Shown here: positions 53,761 through 63,570 of the stretch, one piece after another
Position numbering within the stretch: position 1 is the stretch's first letter
Layout: every line of letters starts with the position of its first letter
Source of the DNA: an uncultured Bacteroidales bacterium
Lineage (GTDB): Bacteria > Bacteroidota > Bacteroidia > Bacteroidales > UBA932
Reading direction: 5' to 3'
Length of the DNA: 63,771 nucleotides
NCBI GenBank assembly: GCA_944325765.1
Contig: CALVBH010000007.1
Coordinates: forward strand, 1-63,771
The notes under the pieces: generated by a model
What the model saw: only the letters and a program-made list of their open reading frames with translations
Told to the model about the DNA's origin: nothing
Databases searched by the model: none
Program-made: the position numbers and the translations under genes

Positions 53761-55303
53761 CATCATACAATTCATTCTGCAGGACTGCAAAATCGGAAAT
53801 TTCCATTTGCCTGATTTTGCATCTGTACTTCCGTTTCCACTTTCCGATTATGGAGAACAGACCCCGGGAAAGGTAAGCACCCAGAATAGGACTTGTTTTC
53901 AGCGTAAACGACGTAATCCCTTTTTCGGAAACATAATAGGAAAGTTTCCGTTCGATGGCCTCATCTATCACCAGACTCGATGCTATTTTCCCGGTGCCGT
54001 GGCATACCGGGCATACCTCGGTGGTATTTATTTCAGTCGCGGGCCTTACCCTCTGACGGGTAATCTGCATGAGCCCGAATTTGGTGAGAGGCAGCACGTT
54101 GTGTTTCGCCCTGTCGTTTTCCATCAGTTCCTGCATATGCTTGTACAGCATATTCCTGTGTTCAGGACTTTCCATATCGATGAAATCGACTATCACTATA
54201 CCGCCCATATCCCTGAGCCTCAGCTGCCGGGCGATTTCCTCCGCTGCGAAACAGTTGATGTCATACGTATTCTGCTCCTGCTCCTTGTTCTTGGAGCGTG
54301 TGCCGCTGTTGACATCTATCACGTGCAAAGCTTCCGTATGCTCAATCACAAGATAAGCTCCCTGCCTTATGGGGACCACCTTTCCGAACGAACTCTTGAT
54401 TTGCCTTGTGATATCGAAATGATCGAATATAGGCTTGTCGTCCCTGTACAGTCTGACGATTTTCTCCTGCTCCGGAGAAATCAGGGAAATGTACTTTCTG
54501 GCTTCCTCGTAGACCTGCTCGTTGTTGATGAAGATATTCGAGAACGAGTCATTGAGGAGGTCCCTGAGGACCGTGGTGGTTTTGCTGTATTCGGTAAACA
54601 GCAGCTGTATCGATTTGGATTGGGCGATTTTTTTCCAGGAATTCTCCCATTTTTCGATCAGCGACATCAGTTCCGCATCGAGTACGGCGGCATTCTTGCC
54701 TTCCGCAGCTGTCCGGATGATGGCTCCATAGTTTTTAGGGAGGATATTCCTTACAAGGGTCTCCAGTCGTCTCTTCTCTTCCTTCGAAGAAATTTTCTGG
54801 GATACGCTCACTTTTTCAGCAAAAGGTAAAAGTACTATGTTCCTTCCTGCCAATGAAATTTCTGCAGTCAGTCGTGACCCTTTGGTGGAAATCGGTTCCT
54901 TGACGATCTGTACTATCATCATCTGCCCGGGCGACAGCACGTTTTCGATGCGGCCTTCCTTCTGCAGGACAGGACCGATCCGTACTTTCGAAAACAACGC
55001 CTTGTGATCCGTGTTCGGATTTATTTTCCGGAGGAATTCATCGAAAGCATTGAAATACAGCCCGAGGTCGAGATAGTGTACGAAAGCCTCCTTTTCATCG
55101 CCGATGTCCACAAAGGCAGCGTTCAGGGCAGGAAGGATTTTCCTGACTTTCCCGAGGTAGACGTCTCCTACGGAATAGTTGTGTCCCTGACTCGACTCCT
55201 TGTTCAGTTCGATAAGCCTGTGGTTTTCCGTGAGGGCTATCGAAATCTCTGTCGGATTGACATCAACAATAAGATCTTTTACAGACTCGCTGGTACTACT
55301 CAT
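53738..55303 (-). CDS. rng: ribonuclease G (RNase E/G family)
   Basis: 521 residues. An endoribonuclease that matures rRNA ends and starts mRNA decay. An S1 domain (about 40-130, VGDVYLGKVRKILPALNAAFVDIG), the RNase H-like and DNase I-like core with IVDFIDMESPEHR carrying the metal-binding aspartates, and the zinc-link-like CPVCHGTGK are visible. The long scaffold tail of RNase E is absent. Its last codons form one arm of the terminator shared with deoC. It is in a leftward series HU, mS38-like, rng. Confidence 0.94.
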   Translation of the reverse strand: MSSTSESVKDLIVDVNPTEISIALTENHRLIELNKESSQGHNYSVGDVYLGKVRKILPALNAAFVDIGDEKEAFVHYLDLGLYFNAFDEFLRKINPNTDHKALFSKVRIGPVLQKEGRIENVLSPGQMMIVQIVKEPISTKGSRLTAEISLAGRNIVLLPFAEKVSVSQKISSKEEKRRLETLVRNILPKNYGAIIRTAAEGKNAAVLDAELMSLIEKWENSWKKIAQSKSIQLLFTEYSKTTTVLRDLLNDSFSNIFINNEQVYEEARKYISLISPEQEKIVRLYRDDKPIFDHFDITRQIKSSFGKVVPIRQGAYLVIEHTEALHVIDVNSGTRSKNKEQEQNTYDINCFAAEEIARQLRLRDMGGIVIVDFIDMESPEHRNMLYKHMQELMENDRAKHNVLPLTKFGLMQITRQRVRPATEINTTEVCPVCHGTGKIASSLVIDEAIERKLSYYVSEKGITSFTLKTSPILGAYLSRGLFSIIGKWKRKYRCKIRQMEISDFAVLQNELYDEKGNKLE

Positions 55304-55397
55304 TGGCTTTTAACCTTATTACTAAAAACAACAAAGGGGTGCCGTCCCGACACCGCCTTATGTTCGGCAGACCGCATGAAACTGCGGACAAGAGAAA

Positions 55398-55490
55398 CTA
55401 CTTTCTCTTCTTATGCCTGTTCTTGCGCAAACGTTTCTTGCGTTTGTGCGTAGACATCTTATGTCTTTTTCTTTTCTTACCGCTTGGCAT
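55398..55490 (-). CDS. 30-residue mS38-like (AURKAIP1/COX24 domain) basic protein
   Basis: The peptide begins MPSGKKRKRHKMSTHKRKKR and ends NRHKKRK; more than half of it is Lys, Arg or His. It matches the AURKAIP1/COX24 domain family of very short bacterial proteins related to the C-terminus of mitochondrial small-subunit protein mS38. A ribosomal role is inferred from that relation and the composition. It lies 18 bases after the HU gene and 94 before rng, all leftward. Easily missed because of its size. Confidence 0.88.
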   Translation of the reverse strand: MPSGKKRKRHKMSTHKRKKRLRKNRHKKRK

Positions 55491-55508
55491 AGACTTTAAG
55501 TTTAAAAA

Positions 55509-55784
55509 TTATTTCTTGACTATATTCATGAACACTTTTGCTGGCTTGAATGCCGGAATATCGTGTGCAGGAATAGTAAGGGTAGTTTTCTGCTTGATAT
55601 TTCTTGCAGCCTTTTCAGCCCTGTGCTTGATAATGAAGCTGCCGAATCCTCTGAGATAAACCGGATTTCCTTTTGCCAAAGAGTCTTTGACACTCTCCAT
55701 GAACGCCTCTACAACAGTTTGAACTGTGATTTTCTCGATTCCGGTCGCTTTTGCGACTTCGTTTACGATCTCTGCCTTAGTCAT
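55509..55784 (-). CDS. HU-family DNA-binding protein
   Basis: 91 residues. MTKAEIVNEVAKATGIEKITVQ forms the dimer body and VYLRGFGSFIIKHRAEKAARN the base of the DNA-binding arms, with the Pro-containing arm tip (TIPAHDIPAFKPAKVF) intact. HU bends and compacts DNA. First gene of the leftward HU, mS38-like, rng series; no exact -7 box was found upstream (TACTTTAA at the expected place). Confidence 0.94.
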   Translation of the reverse strand: MTKAEIVNEVAKATGIEKITVQTVVEAFMESVKDSLAKGNPVYLRGFGSFIIKHRAEKAARNIKQKTTLTIPAHDIPAFKPAKVFMNIVKK

Positions 55785-55980
55785 TGTTTTAAAGTATATT
55801 AATGATAAATAAAAAAGTCTTTACCGCTAATTCGTGCAAAATTAGATTTATTTTTTTAATATCCAAAATAATAAGATGATTTTCCTTTCAAAAATGGCTG
55901 TCTGGAGCGCATCGGGAGGGTCTTTCGTCGTTTTCATATTTTTTTGTCAGATGAACCGTCGGTATTACGGGGACTATTGT

Positions 55981-55988
55981 TATTTTTG
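55981..55988 (+). promoter_or_regulatory. -7 box of the P-type ATPase gene (TATTTTTG)
   Basis: Exact TAnnTTTG, 25 bases before ATG 56014; no -33 match. Confidence 0.5.
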
Positions 55989-56013
55989 CATCCGTTTATA
56001 GAAATATTTGAAG

Positions 56014-58650
56014 ATGAAGAATTTTTACAGTACTCCTGTCGGACAGGTGTCCGAGGAATTCGGAACCGACCCGGTCAGAGGTTTGAAGACGGATGAGATT
56101 GCGTCAAGGGTGGAAAAGTACGGGAAAAATGTCCTCGTACAGAAGAAGAACAGACCGTTCATCGTGATGTTCCTGTCCCAGTTCAAGAGTTTTATGATAA
56201 TTCTCCTCATCATAGCTGCCGTGATTTCCGGCGTGATGGGCATAAGGACGGGCGAGGGGCTGCTCGATACCTATATTATTATGGGAATATTGTTCCTTAA
56301 CGCCTTCATAGGGGCATATCAGGAGTTCAAGGCGCAGAAATCCCTCGAATCGCTGAAGAAGATGGCTGCTCCGATGGCCAAGGTGGTCCGTGACGGAGAA
56401 TCCATGGTGGTGAATGTCGAGGATGTGGTGCCCGGGGATCTGGTCGAACTGGAAGTGGGGGACATAGTGCCTGCCGATATCAGGATTACCGAATCATATA
56501 ACATGAGCATTCAGGAGGCTTCCATGACCGGCGAATCCGTTCCGGTGGAAAAGAGTCCCGAAACCCTTCCGGACGAGGATATCCCTCTCGGCGACAGGAA
56601 GAATATGGCTTTTTCGAGCGGTGTGGTGACGTTCGGACATGGGAAAGGCATTGCCGTAGGTACCGGAATGAGTACCGAAATCGGAAAGATAGCGGATATG
56701 CTCGGAGGGGAAAGCGATACCCAGACTCCGATGCAGGTGCGTCTGGAAAAGCTCGGAAAGGTCATCGGTACGGCTTCGGTCCTTATCTGTGTGGTCATAT
56801 TCATCATCGGTCTTCTTTACGGTGAACCGCCTGTCAGCATGCTTATGGTAGCCGTATCCCTGGCTGTGGCTGCTATCCCGGAGGGGTTGCCGGCCATATC
56901 CACCATCATCCTTTCGATGGGTGTGCGCAGGATGGTGAAGAGAAATGCCATTATCCGCAAACTGCCTTCCGTGGAGACCTTGGGCTGTACGACTGTCATC
57001 TGCTCCGACAAGACCGGGACCCTTACCAAAAACCAGATGACCGTGACGGAGGAATATGCCGCAAGCGGCAATACCGACAGGCTCGTGACGATTTCCGTGC
57101 TGTGCTGCGATGCCAAGGTGGTGAAGAACAGCGAGGGAGGAACGACCGGAGTAGGAGATCCGACGGAAATAGCCCTGATAAATCTCGGTTCCAGGCATGG
57201 CGTGTTGAAAACCGAGATGGAGGCCTCGTGTCCGCGCGTCGGCGAGGTGGCATTCGATTCCACGCGCAAGAGAATGTCCACGATAAACAGGATGCAGGAC
57301 GGCAGTCTGCAGGTGAATGTAAAAGGCGGTCTGGATGAAGTCCTGTCTGTCTGCACGCGTATCGAGACAGCGGAGGGCGTCCGGAAAATCACGGCTGATG
57401 ACATAGCCGATCTCCAGAGCAGAAACCAGAAGATGGCCGATTCGGCCCTGCGTGTCCTGGCCATGGCCTACAAACCGACAGACAAGGTGTCCTCCGATAT
57501 GGCGGAAGTGGAGAGCGACTTGATTTTCGTCGGGGTTACCGGAATGATTGACCCAGAGAGGGAAGAGGTCATCGGCGCCATTCAGGAGTGTCATGACGCA
57601 GGTATCAGGACGATTATGATTACCGGCGACCATAAGGCGACGGCATTGGCGATAGCCACTAAAATCGGAATACACCGGGACGGCGACCTGTCGATTACCG
57701 GTACGGAACTGGAGAAACTCGACGAGAAGACTTTCGAGGAGAATGTCGACAAATATACGGTTTATGCCCGTATTGCCCCTGAACAGAAAGTGAAAATCGT
57801 GACGGCATGGCAGAAGAAGGGGGAGATTGTAGCGATGACGGGTGACGGGGTGAATGATGCTCCGGCCCTCAAGCAGGCTGACATAGGGGTGTCGATGGGC
57901 ATTACCGGTACGGAAGTCGCCAAGGACGCTTCCGATATGATTCTTTCGGACGACAATTTCGTGACGATAGTGTCCGCCGTGTCGGAAGGCAGGAGAATTT
58001 ATGACAATATCCTGAAAACCATTCTGTTCCTGCTTTCGACAAATCTTGGAGAAGTGCTTCTGCTGTTTGTCACCTCGATACTGAACATGGGTATTCCGCT
58101 TATGCCGATTCATATCCTGTGGATCAACCTCGTCAGCGAGACTTTCCCTGCTTTGGCCATCAGTCTCGACCCGGCGGCGAAGGATATCATGAAAAAGAAT
58201 CCGCGGGGTGCAGGCAAACAGTTTATGGACAAGGGTATGGTCTGGAGAATCGGATACCAGGGCGTTATGATGGGGCTTATAACGCTGGCAGCTTTCATTC
58301 TCGGCAAACGTATGGGGATGGAACTATATTCGGATGCCGGAGCGGCGGAGATGCTCGGTCAGACGATGGCTTTCGCTTCCCTGATAGGGGCCAAACTCGT
58401 TCATGCAGGGAACCTGCATTCCAATACCGAATCCCGCTTCAGGTTCAACCCGTTGAATAACAAGCCGCTGATTTTCGCCATCTGCATCTCGCTGGTCTTC
58501 TCTCTGTCGGTCCTGCTGGTTCCCGGGTTCTCCGATGCGTTCGGCTTCGCTTCCATGGGCCGGACTCAGTGGCTGACTGTCATCGGTCTTTCATTCGTCC
58601 CTATGGTTGTCGTGGAACTTTTCAAACTGTTCCGCTGGAACGGGAAATAG
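56014..58650 (+). CDS. P2-type ATPase, calcium-transporting type
   Basis: 878 residues. An ion pump of the inner membrane. The actuator motif TGES ([11 protein letters not shown]), phosphorylated Asp332 in [11 protein letters not shown], the KGGLDEVL nucleotide-site motif and the hinge [13 protein letters not shown] are present, with about ten membrane helices. M4 has [10 protein letters not shown]5 NLGEVLLLF, and M6 [10 protein letters not shown]; compared with the SERCA calcium sites, the M6 Thr-Asp is Ser-Glu here, so calcium is likely but not certain. The start is ATG 56014; a TTG two codons upstream is possible. Monocistronic; its end meets the leftward methyltransferase gene. Confidence 0.93.
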   Translation: MKNFYSTPVGQVSEEFGTDPVRGLKTDEIASRVEKYGKNVLVQKKNRPFIVMFLSQFKSFMIILLIIAAVISGVMGIRTGEGLLDTYIIMGILFLNAFIGAYQEFKAQKSLESLKKMAAPMAKVVRDGESMVVNVEDVVPGDLVELEVGDIVPADIRITESYNMSIQEASMTGESVPVEKSPETLPDEDIPLGDRKNMAFSSGVVTFGHGKGIAVGTGMSTEIGKIADMLGGESDTQTPMQVRLEKLGKVIGTASVLICVVIFIIGLLYGEPPVSMLMVAVSLAVAAIPEGLPAISTIILSMGVRRMVKRNAIIRKLPSVETLGCTTVICSDKTGTLTKNQMTVTEEYAASGNTDRLVTISVLCCDAKVVKNSEGGTTGVGDPTEIALINLGSRHGVLKTEMEASCPRVGEVAFDSTRKRMSTINRMQDGSLQVNVKGGLDEVLSVCTRIETAEGVRKITADDIADLQSRNQKMADSALRVLAMAYKPTDKVSSDMAEVESDLIFVGVTGMIDPEREEVIGAIQECHDAGIRTIMITGDHKATALAIATKIGIHRDGDLSITGTELEKLDEKTFEENVDKYTVYARIAPEQKVKIVTAWQKKGEIVAMTGDGVNDAPALKQADIGVSMGITGTEVAKDASDMILSDDNFVTIVSAVSEGRRIYDNILKTILFLLSTNLGEVLLLFVTSILNMGIPLMPIHILWINLVSETFPALAISLDPAAKDIMKKNPRGAGKQFMDKGMVWRIGYQGVMMGLITLAAFILGKRMGMELYSDAGAAEMLGQTMAFASLIGAKLVHAGNLHSNTESRFRFNPLNNKPLIFAICISLVFSLSVLLVPGFSDAFGFASMGRTQWLTVIGLSFVPMVVVELFKLFRWNGK

Positions 58651-58664
58651 TCCGAGGTCGGATT

Positions 58665-59213
58665 CTAAGACTTGGAATTCATCCTCATTTTATCAACGGC
58701 TGCCCACAGGACGATACCTACGGCCACTGAAACGTTCAGCGAGTGCTTTGTCCCGTATTGAGGTATCTCTAAGGAGAAATCGGAGGCGTCCACTACCTCC
58801 TGGTCCACGCCGTTGACTTCGTTACCGAATATGAAGGCGTACTTTTTCCCCTCTTCGGGGGAAAAGACGTCGAGGGAAACGGAGTTGACGGTCTGCTCTA
58901 CGCTCACGATGCAGTAGCCTTCGGATTTCAGCATTTCTATGGCATCTGTGGTCCTGTCGAAATGTTCCCACGGTACGCTGAATTCCGCGCCTATGGCAGA
59001 TTTGTGGATTTCGGCGGACGGCGGGGTGGCGCAGATTCCGCAAAGGCATATCCTGTCGATTTTGAAGGAATCGGAACTTCTGAAGGCGGAGCCCACGTTG
59101 TGTGCGCTTCTGATATTGTCGAGAACGACTGCGATTCCGGAGTCGGGCGAGGACTTGTATTCTTCGGCAGTCATCCGGTGCAGTTCGATGTTCAGCAGTT
59201 TTCTGTCTTTCAT
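58665..59213 (-). CDS. SpoU/TrmH-family RNA 2'-O-methyltransferase
   Basis: 182 residues from ATG 59213. A knotted SPOUT methyltransferase using SAM. Motif 1 VLDNIRSAHNVGSAFRSSDSF, motif 2 FIFGNEVNGVDQEV and motif 3 QYGTKHSLNVSVAVGIVLWAA are complete. There is no N-terminal L30e-like substrate domain, so it is of the short TrmL-like or tRNA Um type; the target is not predictable. The open frame extends 45 codons upstream through its -7 box and is not coding. Convergent with the P-type ATPase gene. Confidence 0.9.
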   Translation of the reverse strand: MKDRKLLNIELHRMTAEEYKSSPDSGIAVVLDNIRSAHNVGSAFRSSDSFKIDRICLCGICATPPSAEIHKSAIGAEFSVPWEHFDRTTDAIEMLKSEGYCIVSVEQTVNSVSLDVFSPEEGKKYAFIFGNEVNGVDQEVVDASDFSLEIPQYGTKHSLNVSVAVGIVLWAAVDKMRMNSKS

Positions 59214-59253
59214 AATGTCGTCGGTATTGTCCGGGTCTTTTCCCGGCGAGGGG

Positions 59254-59261
59254 CAAAGGTA
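59254..59261 (-). promoter_or_regulatory. -7 box of the SpoU methyltransferase gene (TACCTTTG)
   Basis: Exact TAnnTTTG on the minus strand, 40 bases before ATG 59213; it supports the shorter start. Confidence 0.6.
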
Positions 59262-59312
59262 GGCAATTTCGTATATTTTAAGAAAATTTCGTCCGGCTTT
59301 GTAAAAAATGAG

Positions 59313-59320
59313 TAACTTTG
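59313..59320 (+). promoter_or_regulatory. -7 box of glyA (TAACTTTG)
   Basis: Exact TAnnTTTG, 26 bases before the glyA ATG. Confidence 0.6.
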
Positions 59321-59346
59321 CTTGGATTATGTAAAAACGAACAGAC

Positions 59347-60675
59347 ATGAAACAGGATCTTCAGATTTTCAATCTGATTAAAAAGGAAGAAGAAAGGCAG
59401 ACTACCGGGATAGAACTCATAGCCTCTGAAAACTATGTCAGCAAGCAGGTTCTGGATGCGCTCGGTTCCATCTGCACGAACAAATACGCCGAAGGTTATC
59501 CTGGAGCGAGATATTACGGCGGCTGCGAAATCGTGGACCAGATAGAGCAGCTGGCCATCGACAGACTTTGCAAACTTTTCGAAGCCGAATATGCGAATGT
59601 ACAGCCGCATTCGGGTGCCCAGGCCAATATGGCTGTCCTGATGGCCTGCCTGAAGCCCGGGGATACGTTTATGGGGCTCGACCTGGCTCATGGCGGACAT
59701 CTGACCCATGGCTCTCCGGTAAACATGTCGGGAATTCTCTATCATGCCGTATCTTACGGTCTGGATGAAGTGACAGGGATGATAGACTATGAAGACATGG
59801 AAAGGAAAGCCCTGGAATATAAGCCGAAACTTATCATAGGAGGAGCTTCCGCCTATTCGAGGGAGTGGGACTGGGAGCGTATGAGAAGGATAGCCGACAG
59901 CATCGGAGCCATATTGATGGTAGATATGGCGCATACTGCAGGGCTGATAGCCGCCGGACTGCTGAGCAATCCTGTAAAATATGCGCACATAGTCACATCT
60001 ACGACACACAAGACACTCAGAGGTCCGAGAGGCGGTATCATACTGCTGGGGAAAGACTTCGACAATCCCTGGGGGCTTACGACTCCGAAGGGCGTCGTGA
60101 AGAAAATGTCCCAGATACTGAATTCGAGCGTCTTCCCTGGTGTCCAGGGCGGTCCTCTGGAACATTGCATCGCTGCGAAGGCCGTAGCCTTCTACGAGGC
60201 ATTGCAGCCTGAATTCGTAGAATATCAGAAGCAGGTGGTGGCCAATGCTTTCGCCATGGCCGAAGCATTCAAGGAGAGAGGGTATAAGGTAGTTTCCGGC
60301 GGTACGGACAACCATCTGATGCTTATCGACCTGAGGACCAAATTCAGCGAACTTACCGGCAAGATGGCGGAGAGAGAGCTCGGCAAGGCCGACATTACCA
60401 TAAACAAGAATATGGTACCGTTCGATTCCCGGTCTCCGTTCCAGACTTCAGGTATCAGGATAGGCACTCCGGCCGTCACTTCGAGAGGGCTTGTCGAAAA
60501 GGATATGGAATTCATTGTTTCCCTGATAGATACTGTCCTTACGAGTGCTTCTGAGCATATCGCTTATGTTTCGGGCAAGTCGGAAGAAGGCCGTGAGGAG
60601 TATGATGCAGTCATCGCCAATGTCCGCAAGCAGGTGCGGATGAAGATGAACGGTATGCCGTTGAACAAGTATTGA
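59347..60675 (+). CDS. glyA: serine hydroxymethyltransferase
   Basis: 442 residues. A PLP enzyme that converts serine and tetrahydrofolate to glycine and methylene-tetrahydrofolate, the main entry of one-carbon units. [52 protein letters not shown] and the PLP-binding Lys222 in [13 protein letters not shown] are intact. It has its own promoter. The intact DNA methylase gene follows after 43 bases without an evident promoter and may be read from glyA. Confidence 0.97.
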   Translation: MKQDLQIFNLIKKEEERQTTGIELIASENYVSKQVLDALGSICTNKYAEGYPGARYYGGCEIVDQIEQLAIDRLCKLFEAEYANVQPHSGAQANMAVLMACLKPGDTFMGLDLAHGGHLTHGSPVNMSGILYHAVSYGLDEVTGMIDYEDMERKALEYKPKLIIGGASAYSREWDWERMRRIADSIGAILMVDMAHTAGLIAAGLLSNPVKYAHIVTSTTHKTLRGPRGGIILLGKDFDNPWGLTTPKGVVKKMSQILNSSVFPGVQGGPLEHCIAAKAVAFYEALQPEFVEYQKQVVANAFAMAEAFKERGYKVVSGGTDNHLMLIDLRTKFSELTGKMAERELGKADITINKNMVPFDSRSPFQTSGIRIGTPAVTSRGLVEKDMEFIVSLIDTVLTSASEHIAYVSGKSEEGREEYDAVIANVRKQVRMKMNGMPLNKY

Positions 60676-60718
60676 TCCTGAATCGACTTCAGAATACAGT
60701 CTAAAACGAATATAACCG

Positions 60719-61813
60719 ATGTACGGAAACAGTCAGGATGACCGGTCAGCCTTTCGGACGGAAGGAATCAAATATGCCGGTTCGAAACTGAGACTGCTTC
60801 CGTATATTGTTGATACAATACGCAGTCTGCCGGTACGCAGTGTTCTGGATGGTTTCAGCGGGACGACGAGGGTTTCCCAGGCGTTGGCACAGGCAGGGTA
60901 TGACGTCACGGCGAATGACATTTCCGAGTGGTCCGAGGTTTTCGGCAACTGTTACCTTGTTTCCACGAAACCCGACTCATTCTATCAGCCGTATATCGAT
61001 GAACTGAATTCCCTCGACGGTTACGACGGATGGTTTACGGAGCATTACGGAGGCAGTTCGTCCGACGGGAAAAAGCCGTTCCGGATTCACAATACGAGAA
61101 AGCTCGATGCAGTGAGGGACAGGATAGACGAATACGGACTCGGTCCTGTCGACAAGTCTGTCCTGCTGACGAGCCTGATTCTGGCGATGGATTCGGTGGA
61201 CAATACTCTGGGACATTATGCTTCTTATCTGTCCGGCTGGTCTGCCCGTTCGTTCAATACTATGAAGCTCAGGCTGCCGGAACGCTTCAGTATCGCGACG
61301 CGGAACCGTGTGCTGAAGGGTGATGTGTATGATGCTGCGCGAGAGTATCATGATCTGGCTTATTTCGACCCGCCATACGGCTCGAACAATGAAAAGATGC
61401 CTCCGAGCAGGGTAAGGTACGCCTCGTATTACCATATCTGGAAGACCATAGTGCTGAACGACAGGCCTGCGGTTTTCGGGCGGTCCGGCAGGCGGGAGGA
61501 TACTCATGATTCAGCGGCATCTTCCGTTTTCGAAGAATACAGGAAGAACGGCGACGGAAAGTTCATCGCCATGCAGGCTATCGACAGGCTTATAGCGGAG
61601 ACCGACGCCAGATATATCCTGCTTTCATACAGTTCCGGAGGCCGGGCCACGAAAGAGGAACTGTACGATATCATAAATTCACACGGACATCTTATATCCG
61701 CACGCGAAATCGACTACAGGAAAAATGTCATGTCCGGACTTTCCTGGACTAACGAATGGCTGAATGACACCGTCGTCAGCCATAAGGAGTACCTCTTCCT
61801 GATGGAGAAATAG
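60719..61813 (+). CDS. D12-class N6-adenine DNA methyltransferase (orphan)
   Basis: 364 residues. It should transfer a methyl group from SAM to N6 of adenine in DNA. The order is the KYAGSKLRLLPYI start, motif I DGFSGTTRVSQAL, NDISEWSEVFG and the catalytic motif IV DPPYGSN at Asp217-Tyr220, followed by a C-terminal SAM/target region. No restriction endonuclease is nearby, so it is an orphan methylase or a regulator of gene expression. The broken gene at 22050-22633 is its close paralogue. The target sequence is unknown. Confidence 0.88.
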   Translation: MYGNSQDDRSAFRTEGIKYAGSKLRLLPYIVDTIRSLPVRSVLDGFSGTTRVSQALAQAGYDVTANDISEWSEVFGNCYLVSTKPDSFYQPYIDELNSLDGYDGWFTEHYGGSSSDGKKPFRIHNTRKLDAVRDRIDEYGLGPVDKSVLLTSLILAMDSVDNTLGHYASYLSGWSARSFNTMKLRLPERFSIATRNRVLKGDVYDAAREYHDLAYFDPPYGSNNEKMPPSRVRYASYYHIWKTIVLNDRPAVFGRSGRREDTHDSAASSVFEEYRKNGDGKFIAMQAIDRLIAETDARYILLSYSSGGRATKEELYDIINSHGHLISAREIDYRKNVMSGLSWTNEWLNDTVVSHKEYLFLMEK

Positions 61814-61858
61814 GGGGAGGGAATGTCAGAGCATCGATGACAGTGGCGTAAGTGGTTG

Positions 61859-62242
61859 TCAGTTCCGGGATTTCCCGATGAAAGCCTTTCTGTCCTTCAT
61901 GATCGGGTCTCTGTTTTCCAGGGCCCATGCTATAAGGGCGTTGATACGGGGCAGAAGGGAGTATGCCCGTTCAGTCAGCGCATATTCGACTCGCGGAGGA
62001 ACTTCCGGATATATTGTACGTGTGACATAGCCGTCCTCCTCCAGTGTCCGCAAGGTTACTGTCAGCATCTTCTGGGAAATGTCCGGAATCTCCCGCTGCA
62101 ATTCTTTGAAGCGTATCGGCTCCTTGCCTGCCTTGTTCAGCGTGTAAAGGACCAGAAGCGACCATTTGTCGCAGAGTCTGGCGAGGATATTTCGTATCGG
62201 ACAATCAGGGAATATTGCATCTTCTATTGTTGTTCTGTCCAT
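61859..62242 (-). CDS. HxlR-family transcriptional regulator
   Basis: 127 residues from ATG 62242. A winged-helix dimeric regulator: FPDCPIRNILARLCDKWSLLVLYTL with the family Cys that often senses electrophiles or oxidants, DISQKMLTVTLRTLEEDGYVTR (recognition helix) and YPEVPPRVEYALTERG-like wing. It is divergent from the exported metallo-beta-lactamase-fold gene and likely controls it; half-sites of an HxlR-like operator lie between them. A TTG six codons upstream is a possible longer start. A promoter TTTG-20-TACCTCTG precedes it. Confidence 0.92.
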   Translation of the reverse strand: MDRTTIEDAIFPDCPIRNILARLCDKWSLLVLYTLNKAGKEPIRFKELQREIPDISQKMLTVTLRTLEEDGYVTRTIYPEVPPRVEYALTERAYSLLPRINALIAWALENRDPIMKDRKAFIGKSRN

Positions 62243-62269
62243 CGAATTGTTGTGTATCAATTTACTCTA

Positions 62270-62301
62270 CAGAGGTAAGCAAATTCCTTTCAGGTATCAA
62301 A
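62270..62301 (-). promoter_or_regulatory. promoter of the HxlR regulator gene
   Basis: TTTG (complement of 62298-62301), 20-base spacer and TACCTCTG (complement of 62270-62277), one mismatch to TAnnTTTG. Confidence 0.5.
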
Positions 62302-62365
62302 CAACTTTTTTTTAAAAAAATTTTTTGTCTGTAAACTGCTCATTAGCAGCAATAGTTACATTTTA

Positions 62366-62396
62366 GTAAGTATCTGATGTACAAGTGTCTACTTGC
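62366..62396. promoter_or_regulatory. candidate HxlR operator
   Basis: Half-sites GTAAGTA (62366-62372), CAAGT (62382-62386) and ACTTG (62391-62395); the last two form a perfect inverted repeat with a 4-base gap. GTAAGTA-type half-sites are typical for HxlR regulators. It lies about 80-110 bases before the target gene. Confidence 0.45.
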
Positions 62397-62473
62397 AGGA
62401 TTCAAATAATCAGTACATCTTTGCAGTATAAAAGAAACCAAGATACTTTTAGTAACTTATAAATGTTAAAAAA

Positions 62474-63307
62474 ATGAAAAAGGTACTGTTTATTTTATTT
62501 AATCTTTTAACTGTTACAGTTATGGCACAGACAAAAGGACGTTTCGAGGTACATGACCTCGGCAATTACAGACTGCATGTCTACTACACTAACGATGCTC
62601 TCGGCGATGCAAGCTATATCATCGAAGGCAAGGATGCACTTGTTACTATGGAACAGCCGCTGTTCAAGGACAATGTGGCTGAGTTTGACACTTATCTCTC
62701 CGAACGTGGCAAACCCGTGGAGAAGCGAATCACTGACTATCATGTGGGTGGAACCGGAAGCCATGATGTGGTAATGGCTGAGGGGATGCCCGAATTTACA
62801 AAAGGCGAGATCTATGGCGGCATGATGAAAGGCTTTGAACAGGCGTTCGGTGACGCTCTGACCGACATGCCCACAGGCAAGGCCACGGAAGTGGCTTTCG
62901 GAACAACGCAGACATGGGCGGGAGTTACCTTCGAGTTCCGCCCCGGTGCAAGTTCCGATTTTCCCGGCGCCAGCATCCTGATTGGCGGCAAGGCTTACTA
63001 CACCCACTGGACTCCTGCAAAGGCGCATGTCAGCAACCTGCAAATCTCTACCTCTGCCGCTATCGACGCAGAAATAGCGGAAGCTGAAAACTCATTGGCT
63101 TCGGGTGCGGTGCTGTTCATCGGCGGACACGGCGGTGCGGCTACGCGCGATGCGGTGGAGTTCAAGATCGCCTATCTGAAAAAGATGAAGGAGCTGCTTG
63201 CAGCCAATGAAACGGCTGAGGCCTTCGTGGATGCCATGAAACAGACCTGGCCCGGACTTCCCGGAGAAGCCGGCCTGGAAGATTTGGGCAAGGCACTCTA
63301 TAAATAA
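62474..63307 (+). CDS. exported metallo-beta-lactamase-fold protein with degenerate metal site
   Basis: 277 residues with a signal peptide (MKKVLFILFNLLTVTVMA). The strand DASYIIEGKDALVTMEQPLF and the C-terminal FIGGHGGAATRDAVEFKIAYLKKMKELL match the lactamase fold. At the place of the usual HxHxDH the sequence is DYHVGGTGSHD, so most zinc ligands are missing and activity is doubtful; a His in the HGG loop remains. Arginine is mostly written CGN, unlike the AGG/AGA-rich core genes, which suggests transfer. It faces the HxlR gene, which probably regulates it. Confidence 0.75.
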   Translation: MKKVLFILFNLLTVTVMAQTKGRFEVHDLGNYRLHVYYTNDALGDASYIIEGKDALVTMEQPLFKDNVAEFDTYLSERGKPVEKRITDYHVGGTGSHDVVMAEGMPEFTKGEIYGGMMKGFEQAFGDALTDMPTGKATEVAFGTTQTWAGVTFEFRPGASSDFPGASILIGGKAYYTHWTPAKAHVSNLQISTSAAIDAEIAEAENSLASGAVLFIGGHGGAATRDAVEFKIAYLKKMKELLAANETAEAFVDAMKQTWPGLPGEAGLEDLGKALYK

Positions 63308-63407
63308 GAGCAAGGAATACAGCAAGCTGGGGCACATAACCTATCCGGGAAAAACTGAAATGAAAAGCATCCGGCTAATATGGAACGCCACTATATACTG
63401 AACCGTT

Positions 63408-63514
63408 ACTTTATCTCATAAAAAATCATAGATAAAGTAGTAACTCGACATTATGTTGTATTGGTGAGTTTGTACTTTTACTCAAATATTTTATGAGATA
63501 AAGTACAAACTCAC
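63408..63514. repeat. cluster of four inverted/direct copies of a TGAGATAAAGTA-type motif
   Basis: 63408-63423 and 63489-63504 are exact 16-base inverted copies. 63464-63478 and 63500-63514 are exact 15-base inverted copies and share bases 63500-63504 with the first pair, so only one of the two hairpins can form at a time. A fourth copy (GATAAAGTAGTAACTC, 63431-63446) is direct to the last. The cluster ends 33 bases before the -7 box of the ATPase gene. Confidence 0.75.
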
Positions 63515-63546
63515 TCTTTAGATTTGGCAGATACTTATGGATTGAG

Positions 63547-63554
63547 TACCTTTG
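63547..63554 (+). promoter_or_regulatory. -7 box of the AAA ATPase gene (TACCTTTG)
   Basis: Exact TAnnTTTG, 17 bases before ATG 63571. Confidence 0.6.
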
Positions 63555-63570
63555 TGGAAACGGAAATATT

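Noticed and set aside
60719-61813. Restriction-modification system
   Set aside because: No endonuclease or specificity gene adjoins the methylase; the neighbours are glyA and an HxlR regulator.
63408-63514. CRISPR array
   Set aside because: Copies are inverted, overlapping and without spacers of constant length; no cas genes in the window.
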